From NCBI GenBank assembly GCA_024636135.1, contig JAGXHP010000056.1, forward strand, positions 1 to 17,048: a stretch of 17,048 nt of DNA. Reading direction: 5' to 3'. The notes under the pieces were generated by a model, which was given only the letters and a program-made list of their open reading frames with translations, ran no database searches and was not told the origin of the DNA. This DNA comes from Chloroflexota bacterium. Its GTDB lineage: Bacteria; Chloroflexota; Limnocylindria; QHBO01. The position numbers were made by a program, and so were the translations under genes. Positions 6,240 through 13,714 of the stretch are shown in pieces; position 1 is the stretch's first letter; each line of letters begins with the position of its first letter.

Positions 6240-7793
6240 CTACCGTCGAGCGACCAAGAAGCACGCCTCGACTCGGCCCTTTCCCTTGATCTCGACGCTG
6301 CCGCGCCGCTCGAAGAGGTAGCCGGACGCTAGCCGCTCGGCAGTTCCCGCAGTGATCTGGATCTTGCCGGGGACGCCGTGGGACTCCAAGCGGCTCGCCG
6401 TGTTCACCGTGTCGCCCCAGATGTCGTAGATGAACTTCTTGAGACCGATGATCCCGGCCACGGCCGGACCGATGTGGAGGCCCACCCGGATTTGGAGAGT
6501 GTCGCCGGCATTTGTGCGGTAGTCGCGCATGGCGTCGACCATCTCGAGCGCCATGTCAGCCACCTGCTCAACGCCTCCGCCCTCCGGCGTGATGCCGCCG
6601 GCCACCATGTAGGCGTCTCCGATCGTCTTGATCTTTTCCAGTTCGTATCGGTCCGCGAGCCGGTCGAAGATCGTGAAGACCTGGTTGAGCACGCCCACGA
6701 CTTCGGCGGGGGGTCGGTGTGCCGAGAAGGGTGTGAAGTCCACCACATCGGCGAATAGGACGGCCATCTCCTCGAAGCGGTCGGCGATCATCGACTCGCC
6801 GTGCTGGAGGCGCTCGGCAATCGAAGCCGGCAGGATGTTGAGCAGTAGCCGCTCGACCTCGCGAGCCGCCGTGATGTCGCTGCCGTACACGTTGAGCGAT
6901 TCGAACTGCGACAGCGTGACGACACGCAGCTCGTAGAGCCGTCCTCCGGACTCCGCCTCGAAGGTGTTGGGCGCGGGCCCGGCGGCCACCGCCTTCAGGC
7001 GTTGCAGCACCTTCTGGCCCACCTTCCGCCCGAGCTCGGCGCTGAGGGCCGCCATCACCGGTTGGCTGGCAGGGTTGGCATAGGCCAGGACGCCGTCCCG
7101 GTCGATGCGCAGCACCGGGTTTGGGTTCTCGTCGGGGAAGGCTGTCATCGCCTGCGTCGCCGTGACATCGGTGCCGTAAAGGTTGATGAAGCGGAACTCC
7201 GGAATGAGGACCGGATCGAGCCGGTAGATGAATCCCTCGCCGGTGACGTGGATCGGCGCCGCGTCGGCGTTGTCGAGGCGTTCACGGATCTGGTCGAGCA
7301 GGGCAGCCGGTAGCAGCTCGCCGCGCACGGTGCCCAGTGCTCGGGTGATCATGCTGGCCGCGGTGTTCGCGTAGATGAGGGCGCCATCCGGGCTCGCCCG
7401 CAGCACGGGGTTCGGATTGCGGTCGGGGAACTTCTCAACGACCTTGGCACCGGTGATGTCGGTGCCGTACACGTTCCAGACGTCGAGATCTGGCTGGTGG
7501 ACCGCGAGGATCGCGTATGTCGTATGGTCGGCGCTAAGCTCGAAACGCGACCCGGCGTGATGCGCAGCCGCGGTCGCCAGCTGCGCCGTGACGTTGTCCG
7601 GTACTCGCCCTCCTCTCGCGGTATCGAGCGTCCGAAGGAGCGGTTCGCTGGCCCGGTTGGCGTAGAGCACCGTGCCGTCCCGCGCGATGCGCAGCACCGG
7701 ATTCGGGTTCTCATCCGGAAACGAGCTCACGGAGGCCACCGCGGCACCCTTCGCCGTGTCCGCGTCCTCCTGGCCCACGCGCATCGCCTCCAT
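6240..7793 (-). CDS. Class III adenylate cyclase with three tandem PAS-like domains
   Basis: Protein of 517 residues. Three N-terminal repeats with a 97-residue period begin near residues 25, 122 and 219, each opening FPD(E/R)NPNPVLR..DG...YAN and closing (W/I/L)N(V/L)YG(T/S)D(I/V)T. They look like PAS sensor modules. The cyclase domain is about 345-515: metal-binding Asp349 (VLFADVVDFT) and Asp393 (IKTIGDAYM), adenine-selecting Lys387 and Asp457, and transition-state Asn464 and Arg468 (YDIWGDTVNTASR). These fit ATP-to-cAMP conversion rather than cGMP. There is no transmembrane segment, so it is cytosolic. It is divergently transcribed from the EamA gene with a dyad between them. Function of the catalytic domain is well supported; the sensed signal is unknown. 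Confidence 0.93.
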   Translation of the reverse strand: MEAMRVGQEDADTAKGAAVASVSSFPDENPNPVLRIARDGTVLYANRASEPLLRTLDTARGGRVPDNVTAQLATAAAHHAGSRFELSADHTTYAILAVHQPDLDVWNVYGTDITGAKVVEKFPDRNPNPVLRASPDGALIYANTAASMITRALGTVRGELLPAALLDQIRERLDNADAAPIHVTGEGFIYRLDPVLIPEFRFINLYGTDVTATQAMTAFPDENPNPVLRIDRDGVLAYANPASQPVMAALSAELGRKVGQKVLQRLKAVAAGPAPNTFEAESGGRLYELRVVTLSQFESLNVYGSDITAAREVERLLLNILPASIAERLQHGESMIADRFEEMAVLFADVVDFTPFSAHRPPAEVVGVLNQVFTIFDRLADRYELEKIKTIGDAYMVAGGITPEGGGVEQVADMALEMVDAMRDYRTNAGDTLQIRVGLHIGPAVAGIIGLKKFIYDIWGDTVNTASRLESHGVPGKIQITAGTAERLASGYLFERRGSVEIKGKGRVEACFLVARR

Positions 7794-7838
7794 GCCGGAT
7801 GATGGACGCCTACTATCGCATGCCCCCTTGCGGAGCTC

Positions 7839-7862
7839 GGCCGTAGAATGGAAGCTACGGCC
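7839..7862. promoter_or_regulatory. Dyad in the cyclase/EamA divergent promoter region
   Basis: GGCCGTAG (7839-7846) and CTACGGCC (7855-7862) are perfect reverse complements 8 bp apart, in the 106-bp gap between two divergent genes. TAGAAT at 7844-7849 overlaps the left arm and could be a -10 element for the transporter. Binding of a dimeric regulator there could affect both genes. Confidence 0.4.
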
Positions 7863-7899
7863 CTGGTCGCCCCGGGCCCCGAGTCACGGAGGCCATGAG

Positions 7900-8892
7900 A
7901 TGACGGCGACTCCGGGCGCGAGTCCGGCAGCCCCAGACCGACTGACGCTGGCCGCGTTCCTCGGCGTGGTCGTATTCGGTGGGGTGAACGCGATCGCGGT
8001 GAAGCTGAGCGTCGAGGAGCTCGCCCCGTTCTGGAGTGCCGGCCTGCGCTTCATCGTCGCCGGCCTGCTGCTGGTGGGTATCGTACTGCTGACGAGGCGA
8101 TCCTTTCCTCGTGGGAGAAGCCTCTCGGGAGCGGCCCTCTACGGCACCCTGGCCTTCGCCGCCAGCTTTGCGTTCATCTACCCGGCCCTGCGCGAGGTGC
8201 CGGCCGGCACGGCGATGGTGCTGATCTCGCTGGTGCCGCTCCTGACCTTCGGCTTCGCCATCCTCCATGGCCAGGAGCGTTTCCACGTCCAGGGTCTGAT
8301 CGGCGCGCTCATCGCGCTCGGCGGCGTGGCGGTCGTCGTCGCCGATCAGCTGGACGCGGCCGTTCCGCTCAGCTCGCTGCTGCTCATTCTCGTGGGCGTC
8401 GCGTTCATCGCCGAGAGCGGGGTAATCTTGAAGTGGGTCCCGCGCAGTGATCCGTTCGCGACCAACGCCGTCGCCATGCTCGTGGGGGCGGTCATCCTCG
8501 TCGCTCTCTCGATCGTCAGCGGCGAGGTATGGAGCCTCCCGGCGCACCCCGCGACGTGGGCATCGCTGGCCTACCTCGTGGTCTTCGGCTCCATCGCGAT
8601 GTTCGGGCTGTACCTCTTCGCGCTGCGTCGATGGACGGCGTCCGCGGTTTCGTACGTCACGCTGCTGATGCCGCTGGTCACCGTGCCGCTCGCCGCGGCA
8701 CTCATCGCCGAGCAGGTGTCGCTGTGGTTCCTCGTCGGCGGCGCGATCGCGCTGCTGGGCGTGTACGTTGGTGCCTTCCTGAAGATCCGTCCGCGGCGTT
8801 CATCGGCGACCAGTGCCCCCGAGTGCCTCCCGATCGACGCCTGTGCCGAGTCGGAGGCTGACACCAAGCTCGCGACCAGGACCGCTGCCTAG
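7900..8892 (+). CDS. EamA/DMT-family transporter
   Basis: Protein of 330 residues with about ten predicted transmembrane helices in two similar halves (about 15-145 and 155-295), the usual EamA arrangement. Landmarks include FGGVNAIAVKLSVEELAPFWSAG near the start and FGSIAMFGLYLFALRRWTASAVSY, then LMPLVTVPLAAALIAEQVS in the second half. The latter resembles the conserved C-terminal EamA stretch. The family exports amino acids, metabolites or drugs; the substrate is unknown. The ATG at 7900 has GGAGG seven bases upstream, deciding against the longer frame from 7672. It stands alone on its strand, divergent from the cyclase. Confidence 0.92.
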   Translation: MTATPGASPAAPDRLTLAAFLGVVVFGGVNAIAVKLSVEELAPFWSAGLRFIVAGLLLVGIVLLTRRSFPRGRSLSGAALYGTLAFAASFAFIYPALREVPAGTAMVLISLVPLLTFGFAILHGQERFHVQGLIGALIALGGVAVVVADQLDAAVPLSSLLLILVGVAFIAESGVILKWVPRSDPFATNAVAMLVGAVILVALSIVSGEVWSLPAHPATWASLAYLVVFGSIAMFGLYLFALRRWTASAVSYVTLLMPLVTVPLAAALIAEQVSLWFLVGGAIALLGVYVGAFLKIRPRRSSATSAPECLPIDACAESEADTKLATRTAA

Positions 8893-8925
8893 CCGCCTAC
8901 CGCACCGCCACTGCGCGCCCGCGGC

Positions 8926-8968
8926 GAGCGTCGGCCCTTAGTAGGGGTGAGCGTCGGCCCTTAGTAGG
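8926..8968 (+). repeat. Two tandem copies of a 20-bp unit
   Basis: GAGCGTCGGCCCTTAGTAGG occurs at 8926-8945 and again, identical, at 8949-8968, a 23-bp period with GGT between. It lies 34 bases after the EamA stop, between the transporter and repeat copy 4. Such spacing suits paired protein-binding sites on two turns of the helix, or simple slippage. Confidence 0.75.
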
Positions 8969-9048
8969 CCAGCGGGCGATCGTCTCGAGCCGCCGCGCTG
9001 GCCACCAACCTGATCCTTCTCCCGATTGCTTGATCGCACGGTTAGGCG

Positions 9049-9218
9049 CTGCCCGAGCGCTGTGGCACAATGCGCATCGACTTTTCCGCTCTCATTGAGC
9101 GTGAATGTGCGCCCGTAGCTCAGTGGATCAGAGCAGCTGACTTCGGACCATTCCCACCGGTGCGCTGTGCTTCCGCGCGTGGGTCGGAGAGCGTAACGGG
9201 TCGAGTTATCTGCTGTCC
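9049..9218 (+). repeat. Composite tRNA-Arg-half repeat, copy 4
   Basis: Module A is 9049-9108 (GCTGCCCGAGCGCTGTGGC...), the tRNA half 9109-9147, and module B 9148-9218. Module A from CAATGCG onward plus the tRNA half are identical to copy 3 for 81 bases, then the two diverge at once (CCATTCCCACCGG here). No 3' tRNA half follows. The rest of the gap 8893-9306 has only the tandem 20-bp repeat. Confidence 0.9.
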
Positions 9219-9306
9219 CGTCACCTGGAACATCTGTCACTGATGCCTTCTCGGTTCGGCGGTACGCTCCCGACCACTCGCCCGCAGTGTATGGAGCCGT
9301 CGCGAT

Positions 9307-10686
9307 ATGCCTAGCAGCACGAAGCTTGAACCATCGAACCGCGAGATCGCTTCGCTGGGCCAGCGCATCCACGGCCGGCTGATCCGCCCGACCGATACTG
9401 GATACGCGGATGCCCGCCACGTCTGGAACGGGATGATCGACCGCTATCCGGCCCTGATCGCACAGGTCGTCGATCAGAACGACGTGGCCGTCGCCATCGA
9501 GTTCGGACGACGCCACGGTATGCCCATCGCCGTCCGGGGTGGAGGCCATGGCGTGGCCGGTAACGCCGTCTGCGACAGCGGCCTCGTGATCGACCTGTCC
9601 GGCATGGCGGCGATCGAAGTCGATCCTGTCGGCCGGACGGCGAGCGCAGAGGGTGGCGTGAAGTGGGGCGGTCTCGACGCTGCAACGCAGGCGCATGGAC
9701 TCGCCGTGACCGGGGGCCTGATCTCGACCACCGGTATTGCGGGCTTGACGCTGGGTGGCGGAATCGGCTGGTTGATGCGCAAGTTCGGCCTGACAAGTGA
9801 CAACGTGGTGCGGCTCCACATGGTGACGGCGGATGGCCGCTTGGTTGTCGCAGAATCCGACCGAGAGCCCGATCTCTTCTGGGCGCTCCGTGGCGGCGGC
9901 GGGCGCTTCGGTGCAGTAACGCGAATCGAGTACCGCCTCCACCCGGTCGACACGGTGTTCGCGGGCATGGTCATGTACCGCGCCGAGCGAGCCGCCGACG
10001 TTCTCGCGCTGTGGAAGCGCCTGTGTGACGATGCGCCCGATGAGTTGACGACGGTCGCCTCGTTCCTCCGCGCACCGCCGGCGCCATTCGTGCCCGAATC
10101 GCTGCATGGCCAACCCGTTGTGGCGATCGTCGGCTGTCACGTGGGCGTTGCCGCCGCAGGTGCGGAGGCCTTGTCGGAGCTACGACGCTTCGGTCCGCCC
10201 GAAGTCGACCTGTTCGGGCCGATGCCGTACGTGGCGCTGCAGTCGATGCTCGATGCAGGAGCGCCCTTCGGCATCCGCGCCTACTGGAAGTCTGGATACC
10301 TCCGCGGACTCGGCCCGAAGGAGATCGAAACGATCGTGAGCCAGACGGCAGCCGCACCCTCGCCGTTCACCCAGGTCCACCTGCATCAGATGGGCGGTGC
10401 TGTCTCTCGCGAGGTGGCGGGCCCCACGGCCTTCGGCCACCGCGACGCAGCGTATCTGCTGAACATCGCCGGTGGATGGGCTGAGGCGTCGGATGATGCG
10501 GCAAACATTGCCTGGACCCGCGCGTTCTGGAGTGCCATTCGCCCGGCCACCGACGGCGCCTACGTCAACTTCCTCGGGGGTGACGACGCGAGGCTGCTTC
10601 GCGAAGCCTACGAACCCGAGGCGCTCACCCGCCTCGAGGCCATCAGGGCCGTGTGGGATCCGGAGGGGATCTTCAGCACGCTGTAG
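9307..10686 (+). CDS. BBE-like FAD-binding oxidoreductase, shortened C-terminus
   Basis: Protein of 459 residues of the same family as the gene at 1836. The FAD domain shows IAVRGGGHGVAGN with His81 as the likely covalent flavin ligand, GLTLGGGIGWLMRKFGLTSDN, and DLFWALRGGGGRFGAVT. The C-terminal BBE motif reads EALTRLEAIRAVWDPEGIFSTL and stops, so the usual N-x-N-I-x-P end present in the 1836 protein is missing. The second flavin-linking Cys is also absent. GGAG lies 10 bases before the ATG. The Crp/Fnr-type gene follows 60 bases downstream on the same strand. Substrate unknown; the chain end may be naturally trimmed or recently mutated. Confidence 0.91.
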   Translation: MPSSTKLEPSNREIASLGQRIHGRLIRPTDTGYADARHVWNGMIDRYPALIAQVVDQNDVAVAIEFGRRHGMPIAVRGGGHGVAGNAVCDSGLVIDLSGMAAIEVDPVGRTASAEGGVKWGGLDAATQAHGLAVTGGLISTTGIAGLTLGGGIGWLMRKFGLTSDNVVRLHMVTADGRLVVAESDREPDLFWALRGGGGRFGAVTRIEYRLHPVDTVFAGMVMYRAERAADVLALWKRLCDDAPDELTTVASFLRAPPAPFVPESLHGQPVVAIVGCHVGVAAAGAEALSELRRFGPPEVDLFGPMPYVALQSMLDAGAPFGIRAYWKSGYLRGLGPKEIETIVSQTAAAPSPFTQVHLHQMGGAVSREVAGPTAFGHRDAAYLLNIAGGWAEASDDAANIAWTRAFWSAIRPATDGAYVNFLGGDDARLLREAYEPEALTRLEAIRAVWDPEGIFSTL

Positions 10687-10746
10687 CCGGCGCCACTCGT
10701 GCTTGGGGGCGGCGATCGCTGGCCAGGCGCTGCTACCCTCGCATGG

Positions 10747-11427
10747 ATGCTGGACGACGAGCTTCGTGGCAGCCTGGCGCGGACGCGGCTGCGAGACCTG
10801 GATGCCGATCTCCTCGCGCAGATGGTCGAGGGCTCTCGCCGCCTCGACGTTTCGCCCGGCACCGTTCGTGATATCGGCACCGTGATGTTTGACCTCGTGC
10901 TGCGAGGGCTCGTGCGGGTTTTCGTCATCGCGCCAGACGGCCGGGAGGCGACGCTGCGCTACTGCCGCCGCGGCTCGCTGATGGGCACCCCAACCATCTT
11001 CAGCCCCGTGCCGAGCGTGGCAGGGCAGAAGGCGCTCGCACCGTCCCGAATCCTGGTCATGCGGCCAGCCATCGTGCGATCGCTGGCCGAGACCGACCCC
11101 CGAGTTGCGCTCGCTCTGCTGCACGAGACGAGCGACCGAACCCAGGCGTACATCACCATGGCCGGCGGACAGGCCCTTTCGTCGCTGCGACAACGCATCG
11201 CCGCCCACTTGCTGGAGATGGCCAACGTCCCCGACGCCGGTGGCCCGGAGCTGATTGTCGCCGGCGAGCAACAGCAGATCGCCGACGCCGTGGGCACGGT
11301 ACGCGAGGTCGTCGTCCGAATCCTTCGTGACTTCCGTGAAGCGGGCCTCGTTCGCACAACTCGCCATGGCACGATCATCACCGATCCGGTTGGTCTCGAG
11401 GCCGAGACGTGGTGGCATACCCTCTGA
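10747..11427 (+). CDS. Crp/Fnr-family transcriptional regulator
   Basis: Protein of 226 residues, normal for the family. An N-terminal cyclic-nucleotide-binding-type barrel (about 15-115; LVLRGLVRVFVIAPDGREATL) is followed by a dimerisation helix. The C-terminal winged helix has QQQIADAVGTVREVVVRILRDFREAGLV as the DNA-reading unit (about 175-202). The phosphate-binding cassette is not canonical: GSLMG replaces GEL-G and the RS/RT pair is missing, so direct cAMP binding is doubtful despite the cyclase in the same window. The ATG at 10747 has no ribosome-binding site but TACCCT sits 7 bases upstream, fitting a leaderless transcript. A GTG at 10699 is an alternative. Confidence 0.9.
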   Translation: MLDDELRGSLARTRLRDLDADLLAQMVEGSRRLDVSPGTVRDIGTVMFDLVLRGLVRVFVIAPDGREATLRYCRRGSLMGTPTIFSPVPSVAGQKALAPSRILVMRPAIVRSLAETDPRVALALLHETSDRTQAYITMAGGQALSSLRQRIAAHLLEMANVPDAGGPELIVAGEQQQIADAVGTVREVVVRILRDFREAGLVRTTRHGTIITDPVGLEAETWWHTL

Positions 11428-11660
11428 ACTGCTGCCACCGACCCGCGGCGCAATAGAGCGAGCCGCATCACCTCTTCGCGTCCGTCGTGGGGCGCGCGCG
11501 GAGAAGGTCCGTCGGGAAGCGGCGGCTCATCACTTCCAGCTCGCTTGACGCCCAGGCAGCATTCCGCCCTGGTCTGTGGGGCTGGGGTCATCAGCACGAG
11601 CCCGCGTTGGCGAGTCGCTGATACCGGCCCGGCGGGCACGTGCCATGGCGGTGATCATCC

Positions 11661-11707
11661 GCTGCCCGAGCGCTGTGGCACAATGCCGATCGAGTTATCC
11701 GCTGTCC
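11661..11707 (+). repeat. Solo module A of the composite repeat (no tRNA half)
   Basis: GCTGCCCGAGCGCTGTGGCA and then CAATGCC, followed by CGAGTTATCCGCTGTCC, match the module A of the full copies, best copy 2 and the start of copy 4. The next bases, GCGGGCGTAGG (11714-11724), only vaguely recall GCGCCCGTAGC, so the tRNA half is absent or decayed. The remainder of 11428-11825 contains no gene that I can support. Confidence 0.75.
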
Positions 11708-11825
11708 TCAATGCGGGCGTAGGCTGCGCTGCGACGCTCTCGCCACCGATGTCGGCAGTCAGTTGCGGGGCACGCCACTTGTCCCGCCGGCAAGAACTCA
11801 GGGCTCATCCGCGACTCAGGGCCGG

Positions 11826-12653
11826 CTATGGCTCCAGGGCGATCGAGTCAAGCACGCTCTGGCGTTCGGCGATGAGTGCCTCCGAGGCCTTCGCGGACGT
11901 CAGCGCGGCGATGACGAGGCGCGTCCCGTCCACGTCAAGGATCCAGAAGTCCTCGGTGTCGCCCGGCGCGGTGTAGCCGTAAAAGGCAAACGAGAGCTCG
12001 GGAGCGATCCAAGTCCTGAGTCGGCCCTCAAAGCAGCCCTCGAACGTCCCGTAGGCGGAGGCGTAGGGCATGTCCTCGGGCACACGCAGCTGGAGGTGCT
12101 TGCCACTGTAGCCATACATCGTGACGTCGACGGGCGGCGAAGCGACCTCGAACGGCGGGAGAGCGGTCAACGCAGCGGCCAAATCCTCGACGCTCGGTCC
12201 AACTGCAGGATCGCGCGCACGTTGTTCGCTGCAGGCATCGACGGTGAGGTTGGTCACGTCGGTGATGATGGCGCTGACCCGTTCAACGAGCTCGCCATCC
12301 TCCTCGCGGTCCTTGAAGACGCCGAGGAAGGGATGCCATCCGTCGGCGGGAAGCGTGAGGGTGGCGCAGAGAAGGGTCGACCGATCGTCGTCGGGGTCAA
12401 CCCAGTACGTGGTGTCCATCGTCAGCAGATCGTCCGGGACGTCTTCGATGTCTGCCGCTCCGGCGCCTTCACACGGCGACGGCAAGATAGTGGGCGACGG
12501 CACGCCGGAAGGCGACGAGAACTCAGTCGTCGCCGCAGGCGTTGGAGCCGTGGTCGAGGCCCCGGAGTCCGTGCACCCCGCCCCGAGGAGGGCAACGATT
12601 GCCCCCGCGGTAACGCCGCGGTACCAGCGATGCCTTCTGGTGATCGAACCCAT
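11826..12653 (-). CDS. Secreted lipoprotein, sigma-linked family (set 2)
   Basis: Protein of 275 residues from the ATG at 12653. An Arg/His-rich N-terminus, a hydrophobic segment and LGAGC with Cys27 form a probable lipoprotein signal, although Gly at -3 is unusual; a Thr/Ser/Pro linker follows. The shared family landmarks appear in order: TYWVDP, ATLTLPADGW, FKDREEDGEL, SVEDLAAAL, VTMYGYSGKHLQLRVP, ILDVDGTRLVIAA, terminal DSIALEP. Cysteines at 141 and 207 correspond to 141 and 200 of the set 1 protein. It is the last gene of a minus-strand sigma, anti-sigma-like, lipoprotein series. No enzymatic family recognised; likely envelope-exposed. Confidence 0.8.
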   Translation of the reverse strand: MGSITRRHRWYRGVTAGAIVALLGAGCTDSGASTTAPTPAATTEFSSPSGVPSPTILPSPCEGAGAADIEDVPDDLLTMDTTYWVDPDDDRSTLLCATLTLPADGWHPFLGVFKDREEDGELVERVSAIITDVTNLTVDACSEQRARDPAVGPSVEDLAAALTALPPFEVASPPVDVTMYGYSGKHLQLRVPEDMPYASAYGTFEGCFEGRLRTWIAPELSFAFYGYTAPGDTEDFWILDVDGTRLVIAALTSAKASEALIAERQSVLDSIALEP

Positions 12654-12725
12654 GTCAGCAACTAACCTGGTGTTGCCGTCGATTCCAGTGGGGCGCGAAT
12701 CGCCAAGAAAGGCAAACACCATCTC

Positions 12726-12770
12726 TGACACTTCCGCCTCGATGTGGGACTGGCATCGGGAGAAGTGTCA
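12726..12770. promoter_or_regulatory. Two-tier dyad upstream of the second lipoprotein gene
   Basis: TGACACTTC (12726-12734) pairs with GAAGTGTCA (12762-12770), and within that loop CGATG (12740-12744) pairs with CATCG (12754-12758). It lies between the anti-sigma-like gene and the lipoprotein gene, about 73 bases upstream of the latter's start. It could be an operator, an attenuating hairpin or an RNA processing site. Confidence 0.4.
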
Positions 12771-12880
12771 TCTCCGTCTCGGGCGCCTTCCCCGCACCCC
12801 GATCAGTAGAGCGACCCCGGAGCGCGATATTCGCGCAGGCGACACGAGTCCTGCCCCGTCCCGGCGAATCGGTCGGCTCC

Positions 12881-13714
12881 TCATCGTTGGCTCGCGACGT
12901 ACTCGCGAATCGAGGCCCCGATCTCAACCGGGCTCGCGGCGAAGCGGAAGTAGAACCATCCGAATATGTCCGGTCCATTGGGCAGCAGACGGTCCGCCTG
13001 CTCGGGATGGGTCCCCCTGAGCCACGCCTCCCAGCGTTCGAGGTCGACGAGTCCAAGCGGCAGCACTCGGTTCGGCGGGTCGGCATCGACACGAACCATC
13101 TCGAGACGTGTGACGCGATCCCCGTCGAACTCGAAGGTCCACCGCTCGCCGATCTCGAGCTGTAGCACGTGCCAGCGAGTCACGACTGCGCAGGTGACCG
13201 TTGATTCTGATTGGGGGCGACAGGACCCAACTTCGGCGGCCAGGCCCCACGCTGCAAGGGGCTCCATCCACGCTTCAGCAAAGCCTTCGACGTCCAGGCT
13301 CCAATCCGACATGTACACCCTCCCTTCTCGCCCGGACGTGGAGTCGACGCTGGGGAACTCCAGTACCCCATCGGCGGCGAAGGACGAGCGCAGCAATCCG
13401 ACGTCCCGGCCGTTCACGGCGTCGATGACCTGACTGATCATGATCTCCTGCAGGGCAGGCAGCGGGTCCGGCTGCACCAAGCGAGAACCAATGGCGATCG
13501 CTCCCAGCGACGCCAGGAGCAACGCCAAAGCGACCACCAGGAGGGCTTGTCGCGGCAGCGCCATCGGTCGCAGCCGTAGCCACGAACGATCTTGGGGCGT
13601 CACTCCAACGGCGTGCATGATGCCGGACAGCAGGCCGGGTTCCGCATCCGCGGCGCGGGTTCGCAGGAAGTGGGTGATCACGTCGTCAGTCAGTCGGTCA
13701 GGGCGATTACTCAT
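12881..13714 (-). CDS. Membrane-anchored anti-sigma-like protein with NTF2/SnoaL-like outer domain (set 2)
   Basis: Protein of 277 residues starting at the ATG that overlaps the sigma stop as ATGA. Residues 1-50 (LTDDVITHFLRTR, then EPGLLSGIMHAVG) match the layout of the first set's cytoplasmic part. One transmembrane helix follows at about 53-78 (ALPRQALLVVALALLLASLGAIAIG). The outer part begins LQEIMISQVIDAVNGRDVGLLRSSFAADGVLEFP, typical of NTF2/SnoaL-like folds. The outer domain differs from that of the 4165 protein although genetic position and topology are the same. Proposed role: holds the adjacent sigma factor until an extracytoplasmic signal is sensed. Support is from position and topology, not from a known anti-sigma motif. 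Confidence 0.68.
   Translation of the reverse strand: MSNRPDRLTDDVITHFLRTRAADAEPGLLSGIMHAVGVTPQDRSWLRLRPMALPRQALLVVALALLLASLGAIAIGSRLVQPDPLPALQEIMISQVIDAVNGRDVGLLRSSFAADGVLEFPSVDSTSGREGRVYMSDWSLDVEGFAEAWMEPLAAWGLAAEVGSCRPQSESTVTCAVVTRWHVLQLEIGERWTFEFDGDRVTRLEMVRVDADPPNRVLPLGLVDLERWEAWLRGTHPEQADRLLPNGPDIFGWFYFRFAASPVEIGASIREYVASQR

Noticed and set aside
8938..10140. 400-residue minus-strand frame opposite the second FAD oxidase
   Set aside because: Antisense to a clear oxidase and extends through composite copy 4; no domain recognisable.
1836..10686. The two FAD oxidases, methyltransferase, ABM and SnoaL proteins as one antibiotic biosynthetic cluster
   Set aside because: They are tailoring-type enzymes but lie in separate transcription units on both strands, split by repeats, with no core synthase, so a single pathway is not supported.
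10180..11418. 412-residue minus-strand frame opposite the oxidase end and the Crp/Fnr gene
   Set aside because: Overlaps two well-supported genes on the other strand and has shadow-type composition.
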